Position numbers and translations under genes: made by a program. This document shows positions 1-9,676 of a DNA stretch of 64,000 bases, one piece after another. A model generated the notes under the pieces. That model saw only the letters and a program-made list of their open reading frames with translations. It was not told where the DNA came from and did no database searches. The stretch is from Bradyrhizobium sp. dw_411 (GTDB taxonomy: Bacteria > Pseudomonadota > Alphaproteobacteria > Rhizobiales > Xanthobacteraceae). The stretch is from NCBI RefSeq assembly GCF_018449695.1, contig NZ_JAAVUY010000005.1, positions 310,001 to 374,000 of the forward strand, in the 5' to 3' direction. Each line of letters begins with the position of its first letter. Position 1 is the first letter of the stretch.

Positions 1-544
1 CGGAATCCAGCATATGGATGCCGCAGTCCTTGAATTTCGCGAGGTTCTCCGGCTTGAAGACGATGTCCCAACTGTCGATTTTGCCATCGGCGCCGAGGAT
101 CTTCTGCACCATCTTGACGTTGTAGCCGATGCCGGTTGTGCCCCACATATAATTGGCGGCGAACTGGTTGCCGGGGTCATAGATCGCGAGTTGTTTGGTC
201 ACCACCGGCCAGGCATTGGCGAGGTTCGGGAGCTTCGACTTGTCGAGCTTCTGGAAAATATTGGCCGCGATCTGGCGCTGCAGGAAATAGGCGGTGGGAA
301 CGACCACGTCGTAGCCCGACTTTCCCGCGAGCAACCGGGTCTCCAGCGTCTCATTGGCGTCGAAGGTGTCGTAGACCACCTTGATGCCGGTTTCCTTGGT
401 GAAATCCTCGAGCACACCAGGCGCGACGTAGTTCGACCAATTGTAGAAATTGACGGTGCGTTCCTGCGCCATGGCAGGCGACGAAAGCAACGCAAAGATC
501 GCGACCACCCTTCGGACTAGAACGCCGGTCGATCCGCGTATCAT
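1..544 (-). CDS. Putrescine/spermidine ABC transporter substrate-binding protein (PotF-like), N-terminal part
   Basis: Periplasmic binding protein of a polyamine ABC importer. The frame opens at an ATG at 544 and is still open at the left edge, so about 181 N-terminal residues are present. Residues 1-26 form a signal peptide ending in SPAMA. The mature start reads NFYNWSNYVAPGVLEDF, and further on come GYDVVVPTAYFLQRQ and the segment SWDIVFKPENLAKFKDCG, all typical of the PotD/PotF family (SBP_bac_8). It begins only 12 bases after the stop of the upstream aminotransferase gene, with AAGAGA just before the ATG, so the two are probably co-transcribed. The ligand cannot be read from this part; putrescine is the family default. 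The remaining transporter genes would lie outside the window. Confidence 0.88.
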   Translation of the reverse strand, partial: MIRGSTGVLVRRVVAIFALLSSPAMAQERTVNFYNWSNYVAPGVLEDFTKETGIKVVYDTFDANETLETRLLAGKSGYDVVVPTAYFLQRQIAANIFQKLDKSKLPNLANAWPVVTKQLAIYDPGNQFAANYMWGTTGIGYNVKMVQKILGADGKIDSWDIVFKPENLAKFKDCGIHMLDS

Positions 545-556
545 TTCTCTTATTTC

Positions 557-1765
557 CTAGCGGCGGTGCACCGCGTCCGACAGACGCTCCAGCGCGGTAT
601 CGAGGGTGGAGTCCTTTTTGGCAAAACAGAACCGCACCACCGATGTCACCGCGTCCTGCTCATAGAACGCCGACACCGGAATGGCCGCGACCTTGTAGTC
701 GGTCACGATACGGCGGCAGAACGCCTCATCGGTCTCGTTGAGACCCAGCGGCGACAGATCGACCGTCAGAAAATAAGTACCCTGCGATGGCAGAACCGGA
801 AAGCCGATGCGCTGCAATCCTTGCGTGAGGCGATCGCGGCTGCGCGCCAGCTCCTTGCGCATGGTGAGGAAATAGTCCGCTGGCTTGCCGAGCCCATAGG
901 CCACCGCAACTTGCAGGTTGGGTGCCGTAGTGAATGTGAGAAACTGGTGCACCTTCGCGGCAACCCGCAGCAGCGGCGGTGCGGCGCAGACAAAGCCGAT
1001 CTTCCAGCCGGTCAGCGAAAAAATCTTGCCGGCCGAACCAACCTTGATGGTCCGGTCGCGCATCCCCGGAATGGTGATCAGCGGAATGTGCTCTCGGCCA
1101 TCAAAAATCACATGCTCCCAGACCTCGTCGCAGATCGCGATCGTATCGAACTTCTGACAGAACCGCGCCAGCAACTCCAAATCCTCGCGCGGATAGACCA
1201 CGGCGGCGGGATTGAGCGGATTGTTGAACAGGACGGCCTTGGTCTTGTGGTTGAAGACGCCTTGCAACGCCTCCTCCGTCAACCGCCAATGCGGCGGCTC
1301 GAGACGCACCAGACGCGGGATGCCGCCTGCCTGACGGATGATCGGCAAATAAGAATCGTACACGGGCTGGAAAACAACCACTTCGTCGCCGGGCTCAACC
1401 ACCGCCAGGATCGCCGAAGTCAGCGCTTCCGTGCCGCCGGAGGTCACCATCACCTCCGTCATCGGATCGAGTGTCAGGTTGTGCCAGCGCCCGTAATGGG
1501 CCGCGATCGCCTGCCGCAATTCCGGAATACCCATCATCGAGGGGTATTGGTTATTGCCGTCCATCACGGCGTCTGCAGCGGCGCGGCGAATATCCTCCGG
1601 GCCGGGATCGTCCGGAAAGCCCTGGCCGAGATTGATCGCGTTATTGTCGCGCGCGAGCTGCGACATCGCCTCGAAGATCGTGACGGGCAGATCCGCGAAA
1701 ACCTTGTTCATGGAAGTGGTGTTCTTGGACGGCGTATTGTTGGAAGGCGTATTGTTAGAAGTCAT
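557..1765 (-). CDS. PLP-dependent class I/II aminotransferase
   Basis: Fold-type I aminotransferase of about 402 residues, of the group that includes methionine / kynurenine aminotransferases and DapC-like enzymes. Visible signatures are the N-terminal LGQGFPDDPGP, the cofactor residues in FNNPLNP and ICDEVWEH (about 205-217) and the Schiff-base lysine about residue 247 in VGSAGKIFSLTGWKIGF. The chosen ATG at 1765 follows the rhodanese stop by 23 bases; an in-frame ATG at 1711 (MNKVF) is the alternative. The 18 residues between them are a repeat of Asn-Asn-Thr-Pro-Ser written in three 15-bp units, so the true N-terminus is uncertain. It lies between rhodanese and a polyamine-binding protein gene in one transcription unit. 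The amino donor is not determinable. Confidence 0.9.
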   Translation of the reverse strand: MTSNNTPSNNTPSKNTTSMNKVFADLPVTIFEAMSQLARDNNAINLGQGFPDDPGPEDIRRAAADAVMDGNNQYPSMMGIPELRQAIAAHYGRWHNLTLDPMTEVMVTSGGTEALTSAILAVVEPGDEVVVFQPVYDSYLPIIRQAGGIPRLVRLEPPHWRLTEEALQGVFNHKTKAVLFNNPLNPAAVVYPREDLELLARFCQKFDTIAICDEVWEHVIFDGREHIPLITIPGMRDRTIKVGSAGKIFSLTGWKIGFVCAAPPLLRVAAKVHQFLTFTTAPNLQVAVAYGLGKPADYFLTMRKELARSRDRLTQGLQRIGFPVLPSQGTYFLTVDLSPLGLNETDEAFCRRIVTDYKVAAIPVSAFYEQDAVTSVVRFCFAKKDSTLDTALERLSDAVHRR

Positions 1766-1788
1766 TTTTGTAGAAGTCCTGGGAAGGA

Positions 1789-2118
1789 TCAGCCGCCGGT
1801 CCTGGTCGGCAATCCCGCCGCTTGCCACGCCAGCATGCCGCCGGCCAGATGCTTGTCATAAGCAAGGCCACCGGCCTGCGCGGCCAGCGACGCCGTCACG
1901 GAGCGTTTTCCGGACCGGCAGGCGAAAACCACTTCTTTGCCCTTGGGGTCGGGAATGTCCCTGGGATCGAAGGTCGAAAGCGGAACCACCACCGCGCCGG
2001 GATAGGCAACCACGGCAACTTCGTTCGGCTCGCGGACGTCGACCAGAAGGTAGCGTCCCTCGGTCATGCCCTTCGATACTTCTTCCGGTGTCAAATCGTG
2101 AACCTGATGATCCGCCAC
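1789..2118 (-). CDS. Rhodanese-like sulfurtransferase, single domain
   Basis: Single-domain rhodanese of 109 residues that carries sulfane sulfur on one cysteine. The active-site loop is CRSGKRS with Cys67, preceded by LLVDVREPNEV (about 24-34), the usual CH2A motif. No signal peptide or membrane segment is seen, so it should be cytoplasmic. It is the first gene of a probable three-gene unit (rhodanese, aminotransferase, polyamine-binding protein). The physiological acceptor is unknown; loop composition alone does not separate thiosulfate from other donors. Confidence 0.9.
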   Translation of the reverse strand: MADHQVHDLTPEEVSKGMTEGRYLLVDVREPNEVAVVAYPGAVVVPLSTFDPRDIPDPKGKEVVFACRSGKRSVTASLAAQAGGLAYDKHLAGGMLAWQAAGLPTRTGG

Positions 2119-2218
2119 TCAAACTCTCCCTACGGCCGCCATGGGTGGCGTGTGTCGTCTATTGCGACAAACTCGCCTCTCGCGCGATGAAAATCAAGCG
2201 CCGCAGAGGCGTTCGTGA

Positions 2219-4144
2219 TCAGACGGTCACCTGCGTACCAACCTCGACCACCCGTCCGCTCGGAATCTGGAAATAGTCGGTCGCATCGTTGGCGGTACGG
2301 CTCAGCGCAATAAAGAGATGATCCTGCCAGCGCGGCATGCCCGAATGCGCGGCCGGCTTCAGCGCGCGCCGCGACAGGAAGAACGAGGTCGACATGATAT
2401 CGAACTGCCAGCCGAGCTTGCGGGCGATTGCCAGAGCCTTCGGCACGTTGGGCGATTCCATAAAGCCGAACCGCAGCGTCACCTTGGAGAAGGTCTTGCT
2501 GATCTCCTCCAGCCGTACCCGCTCGGTCAGATCGACCCGAGGCGTCGGTGCGATTTCGATGGTGAGAATAACATTCTTCTCATGCAGCACTTTGTAGTGC
2601 TTCAGACTATGCATCAGCGCAGTCGGGGCGCTGACGGGATCGCTGGTCAGGAACACGGCCGTGCCGGAGACGCGCTGCGGCGGACGCTTTTCCAGCATCG
2701 CGACCAAGTCGGCCAGCGGAAACTCCAGCTTGCGCGATTTCTCGAACAACAGCCGGCTGCCGCGCCGCCATGTGTACATCAGCAGCATCACGACCGCACC
2801 CAGCGCCAGCGGCACCCAGCCGCCCTCCAGCACCTTCAAGAGGTTGGCAGCGAGGAATGTCAGGTCGAGGAACAGAAACGGCGCAATCAGCGCTGCAGCC
2901 GCGAACGGCGACCACTTCCAGACCCGCCAGATCACGACAAAGCCCATCATGCCCGTGACCACCATGGTCCCGGTTACGGAGATGCCGTAGGCCGACGCCA
3001 GCGCGCTTGAAGAGCGGAACATCAATACCAGCAACACCACGCTGATCAGCAGGAGCCGGTTGATGCGCGGAATATAGATCTGGCCGGAATGGGCTTCCGA
3101 GGTATGGCGGATTTCGAACCTCGGCAACAGGCCGAGCTGAACGGCCTGACGGGTCAACGAATAGGCGCCGGTGATCACGGCCTGGCTCGCGATCACGGTC
3201 GCCAATGTCGCGAGACAGACCATCGGCAGCAAGGCCCAGTCCGGGAACATCAGGAAGAAGGGGTTTTCGATCGCCTTGGGATCGCCGATCACCAGCGCAC
3301 CCTGCCCGAGATAATTCAGCGCCAGCGACGGCAGCACGATGAAAAGCCATGCGGTCTGGATCGGCCGTTTGCCGAAATGGCCCAAATCGGCATAGAGCGC
3401 CTCGGCGCCGGTAACGGCGAGAAACACCGCGCCCAGCGTCACGAAACCGATGATGCCGTGATGGAGCATGAACGAAACGGCAAACAGCGGATTGAGCGCC
3501 CGCAAGATCTCGGGGTGCTGCATGATCGGCGTAATCGACGCGATCGCAATGACGGCGAACCAGATGCACATCACGGGCCCGAAGAACGCCGCAACACGCG
3601 CGGTGCCGCGCGATTGCGCCGCGAACAGCACAAATAGAATGACCACCGTCAGCGGCACCACATAGGGATCGAAGGCCGAGGTGACGAGCTTGATGCCTTC
3701 GATCGCCGACAGCACCGACAGCGCGGGCGTGATCACCGCGTCACCATAAAACAGCGCGCCGCTGACGATGCCGAGCAGAACGATGGCGCTGGCGCCCTTG
3801 GTGACCGCGCGCTGCGCCAGCGCCATCAGCGCCAGCGTGCCGCCCTCGCCGTTGTTGTCGGCGCGCAAAAGGATCAGCACATATTTGAGGGTCACCACGA
3901 TAATCAGCGCCCACAGGATCAGCGAAACGACCCCGAGCACCGCCTGGATATCGAGCACGCCCGAAGCGCCACCGGCCGCCACCACCGCCTCGCGCAACGC
4001 GTACAGCGGGCTGGTGCCGATATCGCCATAGACGACGCCGATGCTGCCGATCAGGAGCGCCTTGAAGCCGGCGGTAGAATGGACATCGCCATGGCCATCG
4101 GCCGCCGCCGTTTCCGGAGCGGGAACTACAACATCACTGGTCAT
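2219..4144 (-). CDS. kup: Low-affinity potassium transporter Kup (copy 1)
   Basis: KUP/HAK/KT family K+ uptake protein of about 641 residues, an inner-membrane H+/K+ symporter. The family start [20 protein letters not shown] lies in the first 50 residues, followed by about 12 hydrophobic segments and a soluble C-terminal domain from about residue 500. Further signatures are [20 protein letters not shown] and [13 protein letters not shown]. The ATG at 4144 (MTSDVV) is preferred because it precedes conserved sequence and has GAGG upstream; an in-frame ATG 39 bases further out exists. A second copy lies directly upstream on the same strand. The two proteins align end to end with only scattered substitutions and share an almost identical C-terminal stretch, so this is a tandem duplication. 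Confidence 0.95.
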   Translation of the reverse strand: MTSDVVVPAPETAAADGHGDVHSTAGFKALLIGSIGVVYGDIGTSPLYALREAVVAAGGASGVLDIQAVLGVVSLILWALIIVVTLKYVLILLRADNNGEGGTLALMALAQRAVTKGASAIVLLGIVSGALFYGDAVITPALSVLSAIEGIKLVTSAFDPYVVPLTVVILFVLFAAQSRGTARVAAFFGPVMCIWFAVIAIASITPIMQHPEILRALNPLFAVSFMLHHGIIGFVTLGAVFLAVTGAEALYADLGHFGKRPIQTAWLFIVLPSLALNYLGQGALVIGDPKAIENPFFLMFPDWALLPMVCLATLATVIASQAVITGAYSLTRQAVQLGLLPRFEIRHTSEAHSGQIYIPRINRLLLISVVLLVLMFRSSSALASAYGISVTGTMVVTGMMGFVVIWRVWKWSPFAAAALIAPFLFLDLTFLAANLLKVLEGGWVPLALGAVVMLLMYTWRRGSRLLFEKSRKLEFPLADLVAMLEKRPPQRVSGTAVFLTSDPVSAPTALMHSLKHYKVLHEKNVILTIEIAPTPRVDLTERVRLEEISKTFSKVTLRFGFMESPNVPKALAIARKLGWQFDIMSTSFFLSRRALKPAAHSGMPRWQDHLFIALSRTANDATDYFQIPSGRVVEVGTQVTV

Positions 4145-4308
4145 GGAAGTGGAGGCCTCAAATGCTTCACCGCACCATAGCAAAGCGAGCAGGCTTATAG
4201 CTCTGCGCTCTGGGCATAGCCTACCTCGTTTTTAGAGCTTGGCCATGCAAAAATGCATATTTGTTTAGTTAGATTGTCACTCGGTCGGATGGTCGCTGAG
4301 ATAGTCAC

Positions 4309-6207
4309 TCAAATAGTCACTTGGGTCCCGACTTCGACCACCCGCCCTGTCGGAATCTGGAAGTAGTCGGTGGCATCGTTCGCGGCCCGGCTTAGCGCGA
4401 TAAACAAGTGATCCTGCCATTTCGGCATCCCGGACTGGGCGGATGGTTTCAGCGAGCGCCGTGAGACGAAAAACGACGTCGACATGATATCGAATTGCCA
4501 GCCGAGCTTGCGGGCGATCACCAGCGCCTTGGGCACGTTCGGGGATTCCATGAAACCGAAACGCAGCCGGACGATCGCAAATTTGTCGCTGAGCGTTTCC
4601 ATCCGCACACGCTCGGACAAATCGACCCGCGGCGTCTGCGCGGTTTCGATGGTCAGGATGACGTTGTGCTCGTGAAGCACCTTGTTGTGTTTCAGATTAT
4701 GCAGCAGCGCCGTGGGTACGGAGCTGGGGTCACTGGTCAGGAAAACCGCGGTGCCCTTGACGATGTGAGGCGGCCGTTTTTCGAGGCTTTTGATCAAATC
4801 CGTCAGCGGAACTTCGATCCGCCGCGTCTTGGCCATCAGGATGACGGTACCCCGGCGCCAGGTCCATATCATGATCGCCATGGTCAGGCCGAACAGCAGC
4901 GGCACCCAGGCTCCCTCGAACAACTTCAAAAGGTTTGCGCTGAAGAACGTCATGTCGACGACGACGAACGGCACAATCAACGCGGCGGCCGTGGCCGCGC
5001 GCCAATTCCACAACTTCCAGATCACCACGAAACCCATAATGCCGTCGGCGACCATGGTCGTGGAAACGGCAATGCCATAGGCGGAAGCCAGTCCGCTGGA
5101 GCTGCGAAACAGCAAGACCAGCAGCAAGACGCCAGTCAGCAATAACGAGTTCACGCGCGGCAGATAAATCTGTCCGGCATGCGTTTCCGAGGTGTAACGG
5201 ACCTCGAAGCGCGGCAGCAGACCGAGTTGCACCGCCTGCCGCGTCAGCGAATACGCCCCGGTGATGACCGCCTGGCTTGCGATCACCGTCGCCGCGGTGG
5301 CCAGCACGATCAGCGGCAGCAGCAGTATCTCGGGAACCATCCGGTAGAACGAGTTTTCGATCGCCGCCGGATTGGAAAGCACCAGTGCGCCCTGACCGAA
5401 ATAATTGATCAGAAGCGAGGGCAGCACGAAATAGAGCCAGCCGGCCTGGATCGGCTTGCGCCCGAAATGACCCAAATCGGCATAAAGCGCCTCACCGCCC
5501 GTCACCGCGAGAAACACCGCGCCCAATGTCACCAATCCCACGGTCCCGTGCGACAGCAGGAAGTGAATGGCGTACCAGGGATTGATGGCCACCAGCACCG
5601 ATGGATCGTCGTTGATATTGATCAGGCCCATCACCGCCAGCGCGGTAAACCAGACGATCATGACCGGCCCGAAGGCCGAGGCGACGCGGGCCGTGCCGCT
5701 GCTCTGAACCGAGAACAGCACAACCAGGATGAAAACTGTCAACGGAATGACGTAGTGCTCCAGCGCCGGGGCTGCGAGCTTGAGACCTTCGACCGCGGAT
5801 AGCACCGAAATCGCCGGCGTAATCATCGAATCGCCGATGAACATCGAAGCGCCAACGACACCCATCGCCAGCAGCGGCCAGCTTCTCCGGCCGAGCGCCC
5901 GTTGACCGAGCGCCATCAGCGAAAGCGTGCCGCCCTCGCCGTTATTGTCGGCGCGCAGCAGCAGCAGAACGTATTTCGCGGTGACGACGATAAAGAGCGC
6001 CCACAGGATTAGTGACAGCACCCCGAGAACAATGACCCGCGTGACCGGCTGGCCCTGCGCCGCGCCGGCCACAGCCTCGCGAAACGCATACAAGGGTGAC
6101 GTTCCGATATCGCCGAAGACGACACCGATACTTCCCAGCGTCAGGGCCCAAAAGCGCGTTTTGACCGGCCCGTCCCGGGCTTCGGTGGATGTGACGCTGA
6201 CAGCCAT
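4309..6207 (-). CDS. kup: Low-affinity potassium transporter Kup (copy 2)
   Basis: Second KUP family potassium transporter, about 632 residues. It carries [20 protein letters not shown] near the N-terminus, [20 protein letters not shown] and [13 protein letters not shown], then a soluble C-terminal domain ending in [12 protein letters not shown], nearly the same as copy 1. The start at 6207 (MAVSVTS) places the first conserved block at about residue 25; the frame continues 87 bases further upstream, so a longer start is possible. About 165 bases separate it from the start of copy 1, room for a separate promoter. Rhizobia often carry several kup paralogues; whether these differ in affinity or in pH response cannot be read here. 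Confidence 0.94.
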   Translation of the reverse strand: MAVSVTSTEARDGPVKTRFWALTLGSIGVVFGDIGTSPLYAFREAVAGAAQGQPVTRVIVLGVLSLILWALFIVVTAKYVLLLLRADNNGEGGTLSLMALGQRALGRRSWPLLAMGVVGASMFIGDSMITPAISVLSAVEGLKLAAPALEHYVIPLTVFILVVLFSVQSSGTARVASAFGPVMIVWFTALAVMGLININDDPSVLVAINPWYAIHFLLSHGTVGLVTLGAVFLAVTGGEALYADLGHFGRKPIQAGWLYFVLPSLLINYFGQGALVLSNPAAIENSFYRMVPEILLLPLIVLATAATVIASQAVITGAYSLTRQAVQLGLLPRFEVRYTSETHAGQIYLPRVNSLLLTGVLLLVLLFRSSSGLASAYGIAVSTTMVADGIMGFVVIWKLWNWRAATAAALIVPFVVVDMTFFSANLLKLFEGAWVPLLFGLTMAIMIWTWRRGTVILMAKTRRIEVPLTDLIKSLEKRPPHIVKGTAVFLTSDPSSVPTALLHNLKHNKVLHEHNVILTIETAQTPRVDLSERVRMETLSDKFAIVRLRFGFMESPNVPKALVIARKLGWQFDIMSTSFFVSRRSLKPSAQSGMPKWQDHLFIALSRAANDATDYFQIPTGRVVEVGTQVTI

Positions 6208-6366
6208 GATGATGAGAAAACACTCGATCGGTTGATTTGATCCGGGCCGGACTTCGACGCTTCTTAAAAGCCTGTCAGCGAACGACCATAGCATGGCGCT
6301 TCATGCCAAGGGCTCCCTAGCACGGCGACTCCACCAGATAAATATGGTATAATAATACTTGTCCGA

Positions 6367-7197
6367 TTACGGCTTCATATCCGGCGGAAGCGGCGGATCT
6401 TCGCGCATCAGCGTGATGGTCACGCGGCGGTTCGCCGACAGCGAAGGATCGTCGGGAAATAGCGGCTGGGTGTCGGCCTTTCCCGAGACCGCAAAGATGT
6501 GGGCGGGCTGCAGCCCTTCCCGTTCGAGAATCTGACGCACCGCATTGGCCCGATCCGCAGAGAGATCGAACGCGCCATAATCGCTTTGCGACGGCACAAA
6601 GCCCGCGGCAGTGTGACCGACGATGGAGATGCGCAGCGGCGTCGCCTTGAGCGGTCCGGCCAGTTTCTCGATCAGCCGGCGGGTGCGCTCATAGGGCACC
6701 TTCGAACCATCGGCAAACATCGACCGGCCGTCCTGATCGACGATTTCCAGATTGAGACCCTCTTTGGTCTCTTCAAACATGATGTGCTTGGAAATTTCGG
6801 TCAGTTCCGGCATGTCCTGCAGCGCCTGGCGCAGCGATGCGGAGGCCAGCGCGAATTCGCGATCGACTTTAATGCGGGCACCGGCGGTGCGGTTGCGATC
6901 CTGCTGATCGGGGGTCGGCGTATTGGACGCATCCTCCGGCGAGATATGCGCGGCGTTCTTCAGCTTCGGTCGCGTCGGCAGACCATCGGATTCGATGATG
7001 CCGGAATAGCGCGCCTCGGTCTGCACGCCGAAAGCATCGCGCATCGAGCCGGCGACGATCTTGAGCTTGTTGTTGTCCATGGTGGAAAACGCGACGAGCA
7101 TCACGAAGAAGCTCATCATCAGGCCCATCAAATCGGCGAAGGTCACGAACCAGCCGTGTCCTCCGCCATGTGCGTCGCCGCGTTTTTTCTTGGCCAT
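6367..7197 (-). CDS. motB: Flagellar motor stator protein MotB
   Basis: MotB-type stator subunit of 276 residues. One N-terminal membrane helix (about 16-38) contains the essential proton-accepting aspartate at about residue 22, in WFVTFADLMGLMMSFFVML. After a linker the C-terminal half (about 150-270) is an OmpA/MotB peptidoglycan-binding domain with ISIVGHTAAG, LSADRANAVRQIL and the final SANRRVTITL. Its start follows the motA stop by 30 bases, so the two form an operon. No other flagellar gene lies in the window; rhizobia with two flagellar systems keep some stator genes apart from the main clusters. The N-terminus is charged (MAKKKRG), consistent with an inner-membrane anchor. Confidence 0.93.
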   Translation of the reverse strand: MAKKKRGDAHGGGHGWFVTFADLMGLMMSFFVMLVAFSTMDNNKLKIVAGSMRDAFGVQTEARYSGIIESDGLPTRPKLKNAAHISPEDASNTPTPDQQDRNRTAGARIKVDREFALASASLRQALQDMPELTEISKHIMFEETKEGLNLEIVDQDGRSMFADGSKVPYERTRRLIEKLAGPLKATPLRISIVGHTAAGFVPSQSDYGAFDLSADRANAVRQILEREGLQPAHIFAVSGKADTQPLFPDDPSLSANRRVTITLMREDPPLPPDMKP

Positions 7198-7227
7198 GTT
7201 TGGTTTTCCGGACCGGAATCAGACGTG

Positions 7228-8001
7228 TTACGCCGGGACCGGCTCGGCTTCCTCATGGCGATGTTTTTCCGGCAGGTACGCCAGCAGCATTTCGCGCACC
7301 AGTGTCGGGCTCTTGGAGTCGCGGATCATCAGGATGCCGTCGATGATCAGCGTGCGATTGGTTTCCTCGTCGAGCAGCTTGCCGTGCAGTTTGTCGGCAA
7401 GCGGCAGACAAAACAGGTTGGCGACCAGCGCGCCGTACAGCGTCGCCAACAGCGCCGTCGCCATGAACGGGCCGAGCTTGGAGGGGTCGGTCATGTTGGC
7501 GAACATCTGCACCATGCCGATCAGGGTGCCGATCATGCCGAACGCCGGGGCGCAGTCGCCGATGGCGCGGTAGATCTTGCTGCCCTCGTCGAGATGCATC
7601 AGGAAGTTGTCGCGATCGCGCTCCAGATTGTCGCGGATGAATTCGAGATCGTAGCCGTCGGCGACATATCGAATGCCCTTGGCGAGGAACGGTTCGTCGG
7701 TTTCGACTTTTTCCAGGCCGACCGGCCCCTGCTTGCGGGCGATTTCCGCGATGCGGGCCAATTCGTCAACCAGGTCGCGGGCCGACAGCCGGCTCATCGT
7801 AAAGGCGAACTTCGCACCCAGCGGAAGACCGTGCAGCATCACGCCGAGCGGAAAGCGGATCATGGTGGCGGCGATCGAACCGCCGAAGATGATGATGACC
7901 GCGTGCTCGCTCCAGAACATCTCCAGATTACCACCCATCAACATGATGAGGGTGATGACACCAAAGCCGCACGCGAGCCCGACGCTCGTCATGATATCCA
8001 T
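7228..8001 (-). CDS. motA: Flagellar motor stator protein MotA (short, PomA-like)
   Basis: Stator channel subunit, partner of the MotB encoded next to it. The start at 8001 (MDIMTSVGLACGF) has GGAG six bases upstream and gives 257 residues, the length of PomA/MotP-type proteins and shorter than the about 290-residue MotA of some rhizobia. Four membrane segments are evident, the last two around FGMIGTLIGMVQMFANM and GPFMATALLATLYGALVANL, with a charged cytoplasmic loop between pairs two and three. The length suggests the PomA branch, but the coupling ion cannot be assigned from this alone. The gene is divergent from the XRE regulator across a 300-base gap. Confidence 0.92.
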   Translation of the reverse strand: MDIMTSVGLACGFGVITLIMLMGGNLEMFWSEHAVIIIFGGSIAATMIRFPLGVMLHGLPLGAKFAFTMSRLSARDLVDELARIAEIARKQGPVGLEKVETDEPFLAKGIRYVADGYDLEFIRDNLERDRDNFLMHLDEGSKIYRAIGDCAPAFGMIGTLIGMVQMFANMTDPSKLGPFMATALLATLYGALVANLFCLPLADKLHGKLLDEETNRTLIIDGILMIRDSKSPTLVREMLLAYLPEKHRHEEAEPVPA

Positions 8002-8301
8002 GGGAAACTCCAACGCGTGCGCGAACGACCGACCGTCCTGGACGGTGACGCGGCTCATTCTGAACCGCGCAGGAGCAACCCTAGTCGTGCGCCATTAAAG
8101 ACGCGTTACTGAATTTGGTAGGCATAACAATTGGTTAATAAATGACTAGACGGCGGGTCATCCGGCTGCGTTTGCAGGGCTTCCGCCCGATCTCGAACCA
8201 GCACGACCGGCCGTCCGCGCGACGTCTCACGACACACGACGCCCAAGATCGAGCCCGGCCGCGTGCTTTTATTTAAAAAAGAAGTCCGATAGTAATCGAT
8301 C
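8002..8301. promoter_or_regulatory. Divergent intergenic region between motA and the XRE regulator
   Basis: Three hundred bases holding the promoters of motA (leftward) and the regulator (rightward). A single TTAAC half-site lies near 8132-8136 on the minus strand, but its partner half is poor, so it is only a weak CtrA-like site. An A/T-rich stretch at about 8268-8282 precedes the regulator. No confident -35/-10 pair was found. Confidence 0.4.
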
Positions 8302-8316
8302 ATGGCAATCGATTAC
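8292..8316. promoter_or_regulatory. Perfect 9-bp inverted repeat over the XRE start codon (putative operator)
   Basis: GTAATCGAT at 8292-8300 and its exact reverse complement ATCGATTAC at 8308-8316 flank seven bases that contain the ATG (8302) of the regulator gene. A perfect dyad of this spacing suits a dimeric helix-turn-helix repressor, so autoregulation is likely; a role of the dyad in the mRNA is the alternative. No second copy was found before the MFS gene. Confidence 0.5.
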
Positions 8317-9192
8317 GTTCAGGTCGGGCAGCGCCTGCGTGCTCATCGCGTGGGATCGGGCATGTCGCCCGAGCAAGTTGCCGAACGTCTCGAGATTTCC
8401 CGCGCGGCCCTCTACAATTACGAAAAGGGCGAAGGCCCGGTCAAACTGGAGACGCTTGAGCGCATCGCCGAGCTTCTCGATACATCCCTGCCCTCCATCC
8501 TCGGCGTCGGGACCGAATATTTCTCAAGCGCCATCGCCTATTTCGAGCGCCTGCGTCAGATCGAAGCGGCCTCCGAGCGGGTGCTGGTCTACTACGAACC
8601 CGTCACCTTCCTGCTCACATCGGACGAATATCCGAAGCTGCTTCGCGACATGCTGATCGAAGGGCTGCCGGAGCAACTTCCGAACCGGAAGAAAGCGCAG
8701 GCCGAGATCGAAAGCCTGGTATCGATCCTGTCCGAACGCCGGGCCACCATCTCGCGCGGCGGCCCAAGCTTCGCCGGCATCATTGGCGCAACACAAGTAA
8801 GGCGCCTGCTGCGAACCGGCCTGATCGGAACCTATGATCTGCCGAAAGCCGAGCGCGAACGCCGCCGGCAGGCAGCGCGCCGTGAGGTCGAACGCATCGC
8901 GGTCATCATGGAAAACGAGCCGGTCGGAATCCAGATCGGTATCGTCGATGACACGCTTCCCAATCAGACCTTCGAGATTTGCCGCTCGCGCGACGGCACC
9001 ATGCTGGTCGCGGTCAGTCCGTTTCGTCTCGGCGAATTGCCTAATGTGCGTCTCGGCGTCGCCAGCGTGACCGCGGCGCAGGAGGCCGTCGATCTCTATC
9101 AGAAGCTCGCCGACCAGATGTGGGCTCGCGCGGCCAAGGGCGTGAACGGCGCCGCATTGCTCCGCAAGTGCCTGAAAGAGCCTCAGATCTAG
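8302..9192 (+). CDS. XRE-family helix-turn-helix transcriptional regulator
   Basis: Protein of 296 residues. Residues 8-66 form a Cro/CI-type HTH (VGQRLRAHRVGSGMSPEQVA, ISRAALYNYEKGEG, LERIAELL). The remaining about 220 residues are not a recognised domain; they include an Arg-rich stretch (KAERERRRQAARREVERI, about 184-201) and end in a mixed alpha/beta segment that may sense a ligand. It is encoded 484 bases upstream of, and in the same direction as, the putative orotate-utilisation genes, which makes it their likely regulator, though it is not tightly linked to them. A perfect inverted repeat spans its own start codon and suggests autoregulation. Confidence 0.85.
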   Translation: MAIDYVQVGQRLRAHRVGSGMSPEQVAERLEISRAALYNYEKGEGPVKLETLERIAELLDTSLPSILGVGTEYFSSAIAYFERLRQIEAASERVLVYYEPVTFLLTSDEYPKLLRDMLIEGLPEQLPNRKKAQAEIESLVSILSERRATISRGGPSFAGIIGATQVRRLLRTGLIGTYDLPKAERERRRQAARREVERIAVIMENEPVGIQIGIVDDTLPNQTFEICRSRDGTMLVAVSPFRLGELPNVRLGVASVTAAQEAVDLYQKLADQMWARAAKGVNGAALLRKCLKEPQI

Positions 9193-9676
9193 GCAGGCGG
9201 CCGTCCCGGCCTCACCCCTTCTCGTCCGCCGTTTATCGTCGCGATCAGCCCAACCGGCCGCCCCATAGCGCATGCATCATGATCGCGAAAAACCACGTCG
9301 TTGCAGGCGATTGGACGCTGCATTCACGGGGCTCGCAGGCGCCGGTTCCACCTGAAAACGGCGCCATTTCCGCTATCGGCCCACCTCGGCCCAGAATCTA
9401 GCCAGTCTATGTTTATGGAATAATCTTGATTTTTATACGCGGCGGGTATGAACTGTTGCCTTCGATTGCGGCCGGGTTCGTCGCAATCACGCCCGACCGT
9501 TCCGAATGCGGCAACGCACAACAGGACGGGCATCGTTCGACATCCGCGAGTTCCTGACTTTCGGATGACTGGCTGCGCTTTCGAAGAATGTATTGCAAAG
9601 ACTATGATTGGCGACGACGGCGGCAATTTCGATTTTCGCCGCTTCAAGACATCATCGAGGGAACGGGGGAATCATC
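9193..9676 (+). promoter_or_regulatory. 484-base gap upstream of the MFS/pyrimidine operon
   Basis: No gene is supported here. A possible promoter is TTGATT at 9426-9431 with TATGAA at 9447-9452, at a short spacing of 15. Just after it GATTGCG at 9464-9470 and CGCAATC at 9482-9488 form a perfect 7-bp inverted repeat with an 11-base spacer, which could be an operator for the operon. The leader to the MFS start would then be about 200 bases. The dyad before the XRE gene is not repeated here. Confidence 0.35.

Noticed and set aside
14..520. Plus-strand open frame at the left edge
   Set aside because: The minus-strand translation is a polyamine-binding protein with signal peptide; the plus frame is its complement.
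566..1861. Long open frame on the plus strand opposite the aminotransferase gene
   Set aside because: It is the antisense of a clear PLP enzyme, Arg/His-rich and without family motifs; the high G+C content gives many such shadows.
8100..8160. CtrA box upstream of motA
   Set aside because: Only one TTAAC half is good; the partner half at the correct spacing matches two of four bases.
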